In this document: in pieces, positions 37,621 to 44,962 of the stretch
Numbering within the stretch: the stretch's first letter is position 1
Layout: the number at the start of each line of letters is the position of its first letter
Assembly: GCA_963821705.1 (NCBI GenBank)
Contig: CAWGEV010000007.1
Location: 558,001-622,000, forward strand
DNA length: 64,000 bases
Direction: 5' to 3'
Source: DASUPK01 sp963821705
GTDB lineage: Bacteria; Actinomycetota; Thermoleophilia; Solirubrobacterales; 70-9
Made by a program: the position numbers and the translations under genes
Notes under the pieces: generated by a model
What the model was told of the DNA's origin: nothing
Seen by the model: the letters and a program-made list of their open reading frames with translations, nothing else
Database searches by the model: none

Positions 37621-38789
37621 AGAGAGATCGGCTCGGGGAACCCCTTGAGGACGACCTCGCCGATGGGCTCGAAGCGCAGGAACTCGGACTCCTTCACCGC
37701 CTCGAGGAGCGCCTGGGTGACGAGGACCTCGCCGCCGAGGGCGCGGTTGGTGACCCGATGGGCGAGGTTGACGTCGCCGCCGAAGTAATCGCCGTCCCTG
37801 AACACCGCCGCGCCGTAGTGGAGTCCGACGCGCGGCTGCGGCCTCTCCTGGAAGAGGGCGAGAAAACCAACGGCCCACTCGGTGAGCGTCCCCGGCTCCG
37901 GCGAGACCACCATCACCTCGTCGCCGATCGTCTTCACGATCGTGGCCTCCGCGGGAAGCGTCGCCTCGACCGTGTCGACGAAGCGCTCGATCATGTCGAG
38001 CGCCTCCTCGTCGCCCTCCTCCTCCGTGTAGCGGGTGAACCCGGTGAGGTCGACGAAGCAGAAGGTCAACGACACCCTGGCCAGGCGCCGACCGGCGCCC
38101 CCGATGTCCGCCTCCATGTGGCCGACCACGTCCTGCTCGATGTAGAAGCGCAGGTAGCGGTTGTGCATGTACTGCATCAGCGGACCGCTGACGGGGAGCA
38201 GCTCGGCCGCCAGCTCCCCCATCTCCTCGGCGATCTCCAGCGGCGGGACCTCCTCCTGCATCAGGGGCTCGTGGACGTAGAGATGGAACAGCCGGACCTC
38301 CGCGTCGGAGACCCTCCGGATCGACTGGGCGTAGACGCGGACCAGCTGTAGGAACGCCACCAGCGGGAAGCCGGAGGCAAGGACGTTGGCGCAGTGCCGC
38401 ATCGCCTTCAGGTCCTCCTCGTTGAGCCGCCCCTCCGCTCCCATCGGCGTGCCCAGCAGCGTCATCAGCCTTTCGATCAGCTCGGGTTCGAGCCCGGTCA
38501 CCTCGCCGGCCGTCTCCTTGCTGTAGTGGCCCGCCGGGACCTGGAAGAGGTCCTCCGCGTAGCCGAAGGCGAGACGCCCTCCCCGGGCGGCCTCTCGAAT
38601 CGCGTCCACCGAGTAGCCGCGCCCCCTCATCCGCGCGATCACGCGGGCCTGCGCGGCGGAGGCCGCCGTCCACCGGCCGTCCTCCACCGGGACCAGGCCC
38701 TCCTTGGCCCATCTCCTCAGCGTCGAAGTGGAGACCCCGGCGATCCTGCTGGCCTCGCTCAGCGAGATGGTGTTGCCCTGCTCGTTCAT
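37593..38789 (-). CDS. Class III adenylate cyclase with MerR-like DNA-binding head
   Basis: 398 residues. Residues 6-75 form a MerR/excisionase-type winged helix (ISLSEASRIAGVSTSTLRRWAKEGLV, then a wing and GYSVDAIREAARGG). Residues about 95-200 match the helical regulatory domain known from Rv1264-type cyclases. Residues about 238-395 are the cyclase domain, with metal-binding D247 (FVDLTGFT) and D290 (KTIGD), adenine-type K286 and D334, and transition-state N341 and R345 (GGDVNLAHR). All catalytic residues are present, so cAMP synthesis is expected. There is no membrane span. ATG at 38789 with GGGGGC upstream; a longer frame to 38942 is low-quality. Confidence 0.88.
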   Translation of the reverse strand: MNEQGNTISLSEASRIAGVSTSTLRRWAKEGLVPVEDGRWTAASAAQARVIARMRGRGYSVDAIREAARGGRLAFGYAEDLFQVPAGHYSKETAGEVTGLEPELIERLMTLLGTPMGAEGRLNEEDLKAMRHCANVLASGFPLVAFLQLVRVYAQSIRRVSDAEVRLFHLYVHEPLMQEEVPPLEIAEEMGELAAELLPVSGPLMQYMHNRYLRFYIEQDVVGHMEADIGGAGRRLARVSLTFCFVDLTGFTRYTEEEGDEEALDMIERFVDTVEATLPAEATIVKTIGDEVMVVSPEPGTLTEWAVGFLALFQERPQPRVGLHYGAAVFRDGDYFGGDVNLAHRVTNRALGGEVLVTQALLEAVKESEFLRFEPIGEVVLKGFPEPISLYIARPTME

Positions 38790-38802
38790 GCCCCCGGAAG
38801 AA

Positions 38803-38847
38803 GCGACGGGGCCCCAGGACCCCGTCGCCTGCGGGCTCTGGGCCCGC
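38803..38847. other. Tandem hairpins in the leader of the HTH-cyclase gene
   Basis: GCGACGGGG (38803-38811) pairs with CCCCGTCGC (38820-38828) around an eight-base loop. GCGGGC (38831-38836) pairs with GCCCGC (38842-38847). Both sit just upstream of the cyclase start codon and would be in its mRNA leader, where they could affect translation. No gene lies in the rest of the 234-bp gap. Confidence 0.55.
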
Positions 38848-38958
38848 CTCGTCGGCCAGCGGCGCCTAGACGCCTCGCGAAGCCCTGTCGCCGGTCCCAG
38901 TCGCCGGGGGACCTGCGGATCGCGGACCCGCTTCCGGCCCAAGTTGTCGCGCTCGGTG

Positions 38959-38988
38959 TGAGCTTACGCTCATGGCGTGCCAAGTCAA
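38959..38988 (-). promoter_or_regulatory. Candidate promoter and operator for the HTH-cyclase gene
   Basis: On the minus strand TTGACT (38983-38988) and TAAGCT (38961-38966) are 16 bp apart, a fair sigma-70-type pair. The palindrome TGAGC-TTAC-GCTCA (38959-38972) overlaps the -10. A protein bound there would control initiation, and the gene's own MerR-like domain is the obvious candidate. Inferred from sequence only. Confidence 0.5.
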
Positions 38989-39023
38989 TGCCCCTGGACA
39001 GGCGCACGGGTAGGGGTGACGGC

Positions 39024-39452
39024 CTAGTCAATTGCCAGGTGCGGGTACTTCTCCGAGACGAGCTCTCGGTAGCGGGTGAAGAGCGGCTTCGCCGCCGGGA
39101 AGAAGCGAAGCGCGACTCCGGCGTCCTCGATGTTGGTGTGGAGCCGGCCCCGGGCGATGGCGATGGCCGGGTTCTCCCTACCCTGGAACACCCGGTTGGC
39201 CACGGCCGACTCCATGCTGAGCCGGAGCTTCGGATGGACACGGGCACGGCGTGAGAAGTCCCAGCGCAGGGAGTGTCGGCCGCCGTCGTCTCGCGCCACG
39301 TTGACCGCCAGCTTCAAGTCGGGGAACTCGATCCTCAGCGGGGCCGCGGCGGCCCGCAGCCTCGGCCCGTCGTCGGGGTCACCGTCGATCTCGCGGAGCA
39401 CCGTGTCGAGGATCTCCTTGAGCTCCTTCTTGGTCAGCTCCTCCCTCGACAT
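39024..39452 (-). CDS. Uncharacterised protein, possibly SCP2-like
   Basis: 142 residues, soluble, no signal peptide. A helical start (REELTKKELKEILDTVLREIDGDPDDGPRLR) is followed by a beta-rich part and a helix with AVANRVFQGRENPAIAIARGRLHTNIEDAGVALRFFPAAKPLF. That last segment faintly recalls the end of SCP2 sterol-carrier domains (amphipathic strand-helix near a lipid pocket), but I would not call the family firmly. ATG at 39452. It is followed, 18 bp away on the same strand in transcription order reversed, by the small phasin-like gene upstream at 39677, so the two are probably co-transcribed. Confidence 0.6.
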   Translation of the reverse strand: MSREELTKKELKEILDTVLREIDGDPDDGPRLRAAAAPLRIEFPDLKLAVNVARDDGGRHSLRWDFSRRARVHPKLRLSMESAVANRVFQGRENPAIAIARGRLHTNIEDAGVALRFFPAAKPLFTRYRELVSEKYPHLAID

Positions 39453-39470
39453 CTGAGCCTCGACCTGAGG

Positions 39471-39677
39471 TCAACCCTTCCGCTTGCCGCGCACCGAGGA
39501 CTCGATCCTGCCGAGCTGGTCGCGGACCTCGCGGCCGCGCTTGGCGACCTCGTCGAGCAGCTCGACGGCCCGATCCCGCGTGTTGGCGGCGGATCCCGCG
39601 GTCGCCTCGAAGGTCCGCTCGATGGCGGTGCGCAACGCCTCGGACGGCTTCTCGGGTACGGGGACCTTGACCATCAT
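39471..39677 (-). CDS. Small helical, phasin-like protein
   Basis: 68 residues. A short Pro-rich start VKVPVPEKPSEALRTAIERTFEAT is followed by an amphipathic helix RDRAVELLDEVAKRGREVRDQLGRIESSV and a basic end GKRKG. The size and long amphipathic helix resemble phasins or granule-associated proteins, but no firm match can be claimed. Start at 39677 (a second ATG immediately follows). It is upstream of the 142-residue gene with an 18-bp gap and divergent from the nucleoside phosphorylase. Confidence 0.55.
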   Translation of the reverse strand: MMVKVPVPEKPSEALRTAIERTFEATAGSAANTRDRAVELLDEVAKRGREVRDQLGRIESSVRGKRKG

Positions 39678-39724
39678 CTACGGAGCAAGAGCCTACCCCC
39701 GCGTGGCGCCCATATGCTCGCGCC

Positions 39725-40444
39725 GTGCCGCATCACCTCAGGCCGAGCACGAGCTACGCACGGGACGCGCTCCTGCCGGGCGACCCCGGGCGCGCGCTCG
39801 CGCTCGCGCAGCAGCTGCTCACCGAGCCCAAGATGAGCAACCACGCACGCGGCCTCTGGGGCTACACGGGCGAGACGCAGGAGGGCCGGCCGCTCAGCAT
39901 CCAGTCCACCGGCATGGGCGGGCCGAGTGCGGCGATCGTCCTGCATGAACTCGCCGAGCTGGGGGTGACCCGTGCGATCCGCGTGGGCACCTGCGGAGCG
40001 CTCGACCCGGCCTTGGGCCACGGGGATCTGGTGGTCGCGGGGCAGGCGCTGGCGGAGGACGGCGCCAGCCGGGCCCTGGGCGCCGGCGAGGCCGCCGAGG
40101 CCGATCCGGAGCTCACCCACGCCCTGACCGGATTGCTCCCCGGGGATGCGTCGCCCTCCCGGATCGTGACCACCGATCTCTTCTACGACGGGGTCCCGGA
40201 CGAGGCCGCGCCGCCGCGCGCCCGCTCCGATGCCTGGCGCCGGCGGGGCGCCGTGGCGGTGGAGATGGAGGCCGCCACCATCTTCACCCTGGGGCGGCGA
40301 CTGGGCGTCTCGACGGCGTGCGTCCTGGCCGTGAGCGACACCTTCGAGGACGGCGAGCGAAGGCGGATCGAAGACGACCAGCTCACCTCGGCCGCCGAGC
40401 GCATGGGCTCGATCGCGGCCGCCGCCCTCGGGGCTCAACCCTGA
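39725..40444 (+). CDS. Nucleoside phosphorylase (uridine/purine phosphorylase family)
   Basis: 239 residues of the PNP/UDP hexameric family. Phosphate-binding start ALLPGDPGRALALAQQLL, then GMGGPSAAIVLHELAELGVTRAIRVGTCGAL, the nucleoside site AVEMEAATIFTLGRRLGVSTACVLAVSD and the C-terminal helix. It splits a ribo- or deoxyribonucleoside with phosphate. Base preference cannot be fixed; the EMEAAT motif fits either branch. GTG at 39725. It is flanked on both sides by minus-strand phasin-like genes; the downstream one overlaps its 3' end by 10 bp. Confidence 0.9.
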   Translation: MPHHLRPSTSYARDALLPGDPGRALALAQQLLTEPKMSNHARGLWGYTGETQEGRPLSIQSTGMGGPSAAIVLHELAELGVTRAIRVGTCGALDPALGHGDLVVAGQALAEDGASRALGAGEAAEADPELTHALTGLLPGDASPSRIVTTDLFYDGVPDEAAPPRARSDAWRRRGAVAVEMEAATIFTLGRRLGVSTACVLAVSDTFEDGERRRIEDDQLTSAAERMGSIAAAALGAQP

Positions 40445-40776
40445 CTCGAGGCTCCGGGCTGCGAGGAGTTCCGCTCGCGGCGGAGCTCGGCGAGGTCCCG
40501 GGTGAGCTGGTCGAGGGTGTCCTCGACCTCCTCGAGGCGCTCCGAGACGGAGCGCAGGCGCCGCGCGAGACGGTCGACGTCGTTCCCGGTGGGCAGGTTG
40601 AGATTGCGGATCGCGCTGGCGCCGGCCTGCGAGGCGCGCTCTCGCGCGCCGAAGGCGAGGTGCAAGGCCTGGTTCATCCAGGGGTTGTCGACCAGGAATT
40701 GGGCGAGCTCGCCCAGGGCCCCCTCGCCCCGGGATGAGATGCGATCCCTGATGCCTTCACCGCCGCTGTCCTCCAT
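40435..40776 (-). CDS. PHA-granule (PhaE/phasin)-like small protein
   Basis: 113 residues. A helix-rich start ALGELAQFLVDNPWMNQALHLAFGARERA is followed by NLPTGNDVDRLARRLRSVSERLEEVEDTLDQLTRDLAEL, a pattern like the PhaE/phasin element (x-P-T-x-x-D-V-x-x-L-x-x-R) plus a coiled coil. Such proteins coat polyhydroxyalkanoate granules or assist PHA synthase. No PhaC synthase is in this window. ATG at 40776; a longer frame to 40833 is unlikely. It is convergent with the nucleoside phosphorylase and divergent from the peptidoglycan enzyme gene. Confidence 0.6.
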   Translation of the reverse strand: MEDSGGEGIRDRISSRGEGALGELAQFLVDNPWMNQALHLAFGARERASQAGASAIRNLNLPTGNDVDRLARRLRSVSERLEEVEDTLDQLTRDLAELRRERNSSQPGASSQG

Positions 40777-41012
40777 ATCGTTCACGCACGGTACCGCGAC
40801 GAACCCACCACAGCGGGGTTCTTGGCTACGCATGAAATGTGCACATTGCCTACCGTTTCAGTCAAGATGACCGAAAGCATGTTTTTGGCGTTAGGGAGCA
40901 CGGCGCCCCGTTGCAAAGGAATGGGGGAGTCAGTAGCGTCCGCCGTGCCTGCGGGTGCGGGGAGGTCGCGACCGGCAGACCCAGCGGTACGCGGGCAGGA
41001 TCGGCTAGCCAA
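40777..41012. promoter_or_regulatory. Structured divergent gap upstream of the peptidoglycan enzyme gene
   Basis: 236 bp without a gene. It holds a hairpin GAACCC/GGGTTC (40801-40821), a perfect 12-bp palindrome AATGTGCACATT (40836-40847) suited to a dimeric regulator, and, nearer the start codon, GCACGGCG/CGCCGTGC (40898-40905 with 40941-40948) enclosing a CCCC...GGGG pair. The last element would be in the mRNA leader. A riboswitch is possible, but the conserved core of the known c-di-AMP (ydaO) class is not evident. Confidence 0.45.
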
Positions 41013-43439
41013 ATGACCAGAAAGCTTCTCGTAATCATCGCCCTCGGCGCAGCCCTGGCGATCATCGCTGCGGGAACCGCGACATCGCTGACCGTCGGGG
41101 GGGTGAACATCCCGACGAGCAACATCTCGCAGCCCTGTCAGAACCTGATCAACCAGATCGGCCTCGGGCAGGCCCTGCTGGATCCGGTCTGCAGCGGGGT
41201 CGGAACCACCACCGTTGGCGGTGGCGGCGGCTCCACCGGCTCGGGCGGCGGCACCACTTCGACCGGCTCGGGCTCGACCACCTCCACGGGAAGCACCACG
41301 ACGACCGGTTCGGGCGGCGGCGGCCGCGGCTCGACCGGCGGGAAGACCGGGAGCGGCAAGGCCGGCGCCAAGAACACCAAGGGGAAGACGCCGGGCCTGT
41401 TCGGCAAGCAGGCCAAGAAGGGTCACGGGGCCAAGGACACCGCCAAGGCCGAGAAGCGGAAGATCGAGCAGCCGACCCTCCGGAATCCCGACGGCTCGCC
41501 GGCCAACACGAACCCCGGCCTGACCGTCGCGCAGTTCGGCCCCGCGCCGATCGGCGTCCCCAACTTCGTCATCGACTCCTTCGAGATCCCGCCCTTCCTC
41601 CTCCCCATCTACCAGTCCTGCGGCACCGAGTACGGCATTCCCTGGCAGGTGCTCGCCGGGATCAACAAGATCGAGACCGCCTTCGGGACCAACCTGAACG
41701 TCTCCTCGGCCGGCGCCGAGGGGTGGATGCAGTTCATCCCCTCGACCTGGGCGACCTACGGGGTCGACGCCAACAACGACGGGCGGAAGGACCCCTACAA
41801 CCCGGTCGATGCCATCTGCGCCGCGGCCCGGTACCTCCGCGCCGCCGGCGGTGACAAGAACATCCGCCAGGCGATCTTCGCCTACAACCACGCCTCCTGG
41901 TACGTCGACGAGGTCCTGCTCTATGCCAACCAGTACGGCAAGCTGCCGGACGCTCTGGTCGGCTCCCTCACCGGGCTCACCGAAGGCGCGCATTTCCCGG
42001 TCGCCGCGGACGCCCGCTACGCGGACGACATCAACGACGCGGCGGCGCTGGCCCGCTCCACCACCCAGCGGAAGGCCGCCGGCAACGCCGCGGACGTGAT
42101 CAGCTCCGACGCCGCCCGCCGGAGCATCAACATCTACTCGAGCCTTAACGCTCCGGTGGTCGCGGTCAACGACGGCGTCATCAAGAAGATCGGAGACAGC
42201 CCCAAGCTCGGCCGCTACATCGTCCTCCAGGACGCCTACGGCAACCGCTTCACCTACGCGCAGCTGGGCTCGATCGAGCAGACCCACCCGGTCCCGCGCT
42301 CCCAGTCCCTCTCCGCCAAGGACTTCAAGCTCCAGGGTCCCGGCAAGGACTCGTCGCCCAGCAGCGCGGCCACGGCCGGCGACAACTCCAGCAAGGCCTC
42401 GGCGAAGCCGACCTCCACCCCCGCCCCGAGCAACCCGCCCTCGAACGCCGAGAACTCTCGCCAGCGCCTCTTCGCACTGCCGCAGCGCTCGGGCAACGGC
42501 GGGAACTCCGGCATCGGCGGCCAGATCGACCAGCTGCTGGGCCGCAGCGTCCCTGGCTACGAGACCTTCAAGTCGGCCGTCTCCTCGACGCTGCAGTTCG
42601 ACTCCAACACCATGCAGCTGAAGCCGCTCAAGGTCGGCTCCAAGGTCACCGGTGGAACGGTGATCGCGCACATCGGTCGCAGCGTCTCAGGAGCCCCGCA
42701 CCTCAACTTCGCGATCAAGCCGGTCGGCAAGGGCGCTCCCACCATCGACCCGAAGCCGATCCTCGACGGGTGGAAGCTGCTCGAGACCACGGCCATCTAC
42801 CGGGCCGCCGACAAGAACCCGTTCACCAGCAACCCAACCGTCGGACAGGTCCTCCTGATGTCGAAGGGCGCGCTCGAACAGCGGGTGCTCAGCGACCCGG
42901 CCCTCTCCATCTACAGCTGTGGTCGCAGCGACATCCAGACCGGCCAGATCGACCGCCGCGTCCTGGCGATGCTCGAGTACCTGGTCGCCAAGGGCTACCG
43001 CATGACGATCACCTCCCTGAAGTGCGGCCACTCATTCCTGACCTCCTCGGGCAACCCCTCGGCCCACGCCTACGGCGACGCGGCCGACATCGGCGCCGTC
43101 AACGGGATTCCGATCACCGGACACCAGGGTCCCGGCTCGATCACCGAAGCCGTGATCAAGGACCTCCTGCAACTGCAGGGAACGATGCGGCCCGCGCAGA
43201 TCATCTCGCTGATGAACCTCGGTGGCCCAAGCTTCCCCCTGCCCGACCACTACAACCACATCCACGTCGGCTACTCGTTCGCCAACGCTGGGCCGGCGCT
43301 CCAGCAGCTCGGCCAGATCCTGAAGCCGGAGCAGTGGCAGCGCCTGATCCAGCGCCTCGGCCAGATCCAGAACCCGAAGGTCCCGGCCAAGCCGTCCGCC
43401 GCCGCGATCCCGGCCAAGGGCGGCGGCAACGGCGACTAG
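41013..43439 (+). CDS. Secreted three-domain peptidoglycan enzyme: transglycosylase, degenerate LytM, M15-type peptidase
   Basis: 808 residues. A signal or anchor helix spans residues 3-27. A Gly/Ser/Thr linker and then a Lys-rich stretch fill about 62-150. The SLT lytic transglycosylase spans about 199-305 with catalytic E221 (INKIETAFG) and GWMQFIPSTW. A LytM/M23-like domain is split: about 370-422 and 535-590, with an insertion of about 110 residues. Its usual zinc histidines are replaced (YAQL at 415-418, PHLN at 562-565), so it is probably inactive. The C-terminal domain (about 608-757) has SxHxxGxAxD with H685 and D692, plus H749 and H751, the zinc pattern of M15 peptidases. ATG at 41013. 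Confidence 0.88.
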   Translation: MTRKLLVIIALGAALAIIAAGTATSLTVGGVNIPTSNISQPCQNLINQIGLGQALLDPVCSGVGTTTVGGGGGSTGSGGGTTSTGSGSTTSTGSTTTTGSGGGGRGSTGGKTGSGKAGAKNTKGKTPGLFGKQAKKGHGAKDTAKAEKRKIEQPTLRNPDGSPANTNPGLTVAQFGPAPIGVPNFVIDSFEIPPFLLPIYQSCGTEYGIPWQVLAGINKIETAFGTNLNVSSAGAEGWMQFIPSTWATYGVDANNDGRKDPYNPVDAICAAARYLRAAGGDKNIRQAIFAYNHASWYVDEVLLYANQYGKLPDALVGSLTGLTEGAHFPVAADARYADDINDAAALARSTTQRKAAGNAADVISSDAARRSINIYSSLNAPVVAVNDGVIKKIGDSPKLGRYIVLQDAYGNRFTYAQLGSIEQTHPVPRSQSLSAKDFKLQGPGKDSSPSSAATAGDNSSKASAKPTSTPAPSNPPSNAENSRQRLFALPQRSGNGGNSGIGGQIDQLLGRSVPGYETFKSAVSSTLQFDSNTMQLKPLKVGSKVTGGTVIAHIGRSVSGAPHLNFAIKPVGKGAPTIDPKPILDGWKLLETTAIYRAADKNPFTSNPTVGQVLLMSKGALEQRVLSDPALSIYSCGRSDIQTGQIDRRVLAMLEYLVAKGYRMTITSLKCGHSFLTSSGNPSAHAYGDAADIGAVNGIPITGHQGPGSITEAVIKDLLQLQGTMRPAQIISLMNLGGPSFPLPDHYNHIHVGYSFANAGPALQQLGQILKPEQWQRLIQRLGQIQNPKVPAKPSAAAIPAKGGGNGD

Positions 43440-43541
43440 CCCGGTTAATCGGGTTGCGCTGACGCGCACCCTCTCATCACGCCCCCGCCGTCGATAACCC
43501 GAGCCGCCTTCGTCCAGCTTGAACTGGCAGGGCGGATCGGA

Positions 43542-44207
43542 TTGCCGGAGGGGCGCTACCTCGTCCGCGACGGCGACGACGAGCGCGTCCTGATCGTCCA
43601 GGAGGTGGGAGCGTCCCGACCGAAACGGCGGGGCGGCCGGCGCATGAAGTCGGTGGACCCGGCGGACCCGGAGCACGTCCCGGTGACGCGTGTGACCGTG
43701 ACGGGCGTGACGCTTGCCGACGCGGCCGAGGGCTCAGCGTGGCTGCGGAACGCCACGGGCGACCGGTCCCGCGGCGCCGAGGAGATCCGGGGCGCGACCC
43801 GGATCATCAACCGGGCGCTCGCGGCGCTGCGCGCGGCGGCCCGAGACCCGCTGGTACAGGACGTCGGCGCCACGAAGGCCCACGCGATCCGGCTCGGTCA
43901 CGGCACAGGCGACGAGCTCGCCGAGGGGCTCTGGACGGAGGCGAAGGAGGTGCCCCAGCCCCGTCGGGGGCGGTTGGATGGGGTCGAGGCGCAATCCCGC
44001 GTGGCCGCGGTGCTGGCGGGCCGAGACGCGGTCCATCCCGCCGAGACCCTGATGCTGCGGGCCCGGCTGGACGCCCAGCAGGGGAGGCTTCAGGAGGCGC
44101 GTTTCGGGCTGAGGGCCGCAAGGGCCTCGCTGGAGGAGAACCCGTCGCCGCGGCAGAAGGAGCTCGCCGAGGAGCTCGCCTCGATCGAGGAGCAGCTCGG
44201 GGGCTAG
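43542..44207 (+). CDS. Uncharacterised soluble protein
   Basis: 221 residues from TTG 43542. No ATG, GTG or TTG occurs upstream in frame before a stop at about 43446, though coding character seems to reach a little further up (AFVQLELAGRIG). The N-terminal part is beta-rich (GRYLVRDGDDERVLIVQEVGA). The rest is helical, with a final tetratricopeptide-like pair LMLRARLDAQQGRLQEARFGLRAARASLEENP. No catalytic motif and no membrane segment. Its stop overlaps the end of the convergent sirtuin gene by 4 bp. Function not recognised. Confidence 0.6.
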   Translation: MPEGRYLVRDGDDERVLIVQEVGASRPKRRGGRRMKSVDPADPEHVPVTRVTVTGVTLADAAEGSAWLRNATGDRSRGAEEIRGATRIINRALAALRAAARDPLVQDVGATKAHAIRLGHGTGDELAEGLWTEAKEVPQPRRGRLDGVEAQSRVAAVLAGRDAVHPAETLMLRARLDAQQGRLQEARFGLRAARASLEENPSPRQKELAEELASIEEQLGG

Positions 44208-44962
44208 AGGGCCGCGAGGACGGCCCGGAGGTCGGCGACCACCTCGCCGTCCATGCGCACGTCCGCTTCCCCGTCGAGCGGCGTGGGTCCCTTCGTGATC
44301 ACCGCGAGGCGGCCGCCCCCGCGCTTCGTCACCGAGGGCAGGCCGGCGACGGGATAGACCTCGAGCGAGGAGCCGACGCAGATCATCAGGTCCGCGCGAG
44401 CGGCGAGCGCCTCGGCCTCCGCGATCGCATCGGCCGGCAGCATCTCGCCGAAGAGGACGACGTCGGGCTTGACGTAGCCGCCGCAGCCGGAGCAGATCGC
44501 GACGCCGTCATCCCTGAAGAGGAGCTCGATGTCCTCGGTTTCGAACCGCGCCCCGCAGCTCTGGCAGCTCGAGGTGCGGATCGAGCCGTGGACCTCGATG
44601 ACCCGCTCGGAGCCGCCCTTCGTGTGCAGCATGTCTATGTTCTGGGTGATCACGGCCTCCAGAAGGCGGCGCCGCTCCAGCTCCGCCAGGGCCGCGTGGG
44701 CGCCGTTCGGCTGCACGTCCCCCAGGAGTCGGAGACGCTGGCGGTAGAAGCCCCAGAAGCGGGCGGGATCGCGCCGGAACGCGTCGATGTGCGCGACCTC
44801 CATCGGGTCGACCTTCTCCCAGATCCCCTTGCCAGGCGTGCGGAAGTCGGGAATGCCGCTCGGCACGGATATCCCGGCGCCCGTCAGGGCAACGGTGCAG
44901 CTGCTCTCGCGAATCAGCTCCGCGAGTCGCTCCGCTTCCGCTGTCGCTACTTGCCCTGCCAC
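44204..44962 (-). CDS. SIR2-family NAD-dependent protein deacylase
   Basis: 252 residues. Sirtuin motifs: GAGISVPSGIPDFRTP (NAD site), TQNIDMLHTKGGSERVIEVHGS with the catalytic His, zinc cysteines in SCQSCGARFE and CSGCGGYVKPDVVLFGE, and CVGSSLEVYPVAGLP. It removes acetyl or longer acyl groups from lysines. Start: GTG at 44962, lying inside the 3' end of the upstream acyl-CoA multi-enzyme gene (16-bp overlap), so translation is coupled to it. Longer upstream frames are shadows of that gene. Coupling to a beta-oxidation enzyme suggests acyl-lysine removal from metabolic enzymes. Confidence 0.93.
   Translation of the reverse strand: MAGQVATAEAERLAELIRESSCTVALTGAGISVPSGIPDFRTPGKGIWEKVDPMEVAHIDAFRRDPARFWGFYRQRLRLLGDVQPNGAHAALAELERRRLLEAVITQNIDMLHTKGGSERVIEVHGSIRTSSCQSCGARFETEDIELLFRDDGVAICSGCGGYVKPDVVLFGEMLPADAIAEAEALAARADLMICVGSSLEVYPVAGLPSVTKRGGGRLAVITKGPTPLDGEADVRMDGEVVADLRAVLAAL

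Noticed and set aside
37593..38942. Longer start for the HTH-cyclase at 38942
   Set aside because: The added 51 residues are Arg/Pro-rich and lie over the leader hairpins. ATG 38789 directly precedes the HTH and has a better ribosome binding site.
40898..41012. A c-di-AMP (ydaO/yuaA) riboswitch call
   Set aside because: The conserved GGGGGAACCCA-type core and the 3' AGCTAACC-like segment could not be found, so only a structured region is annotated.
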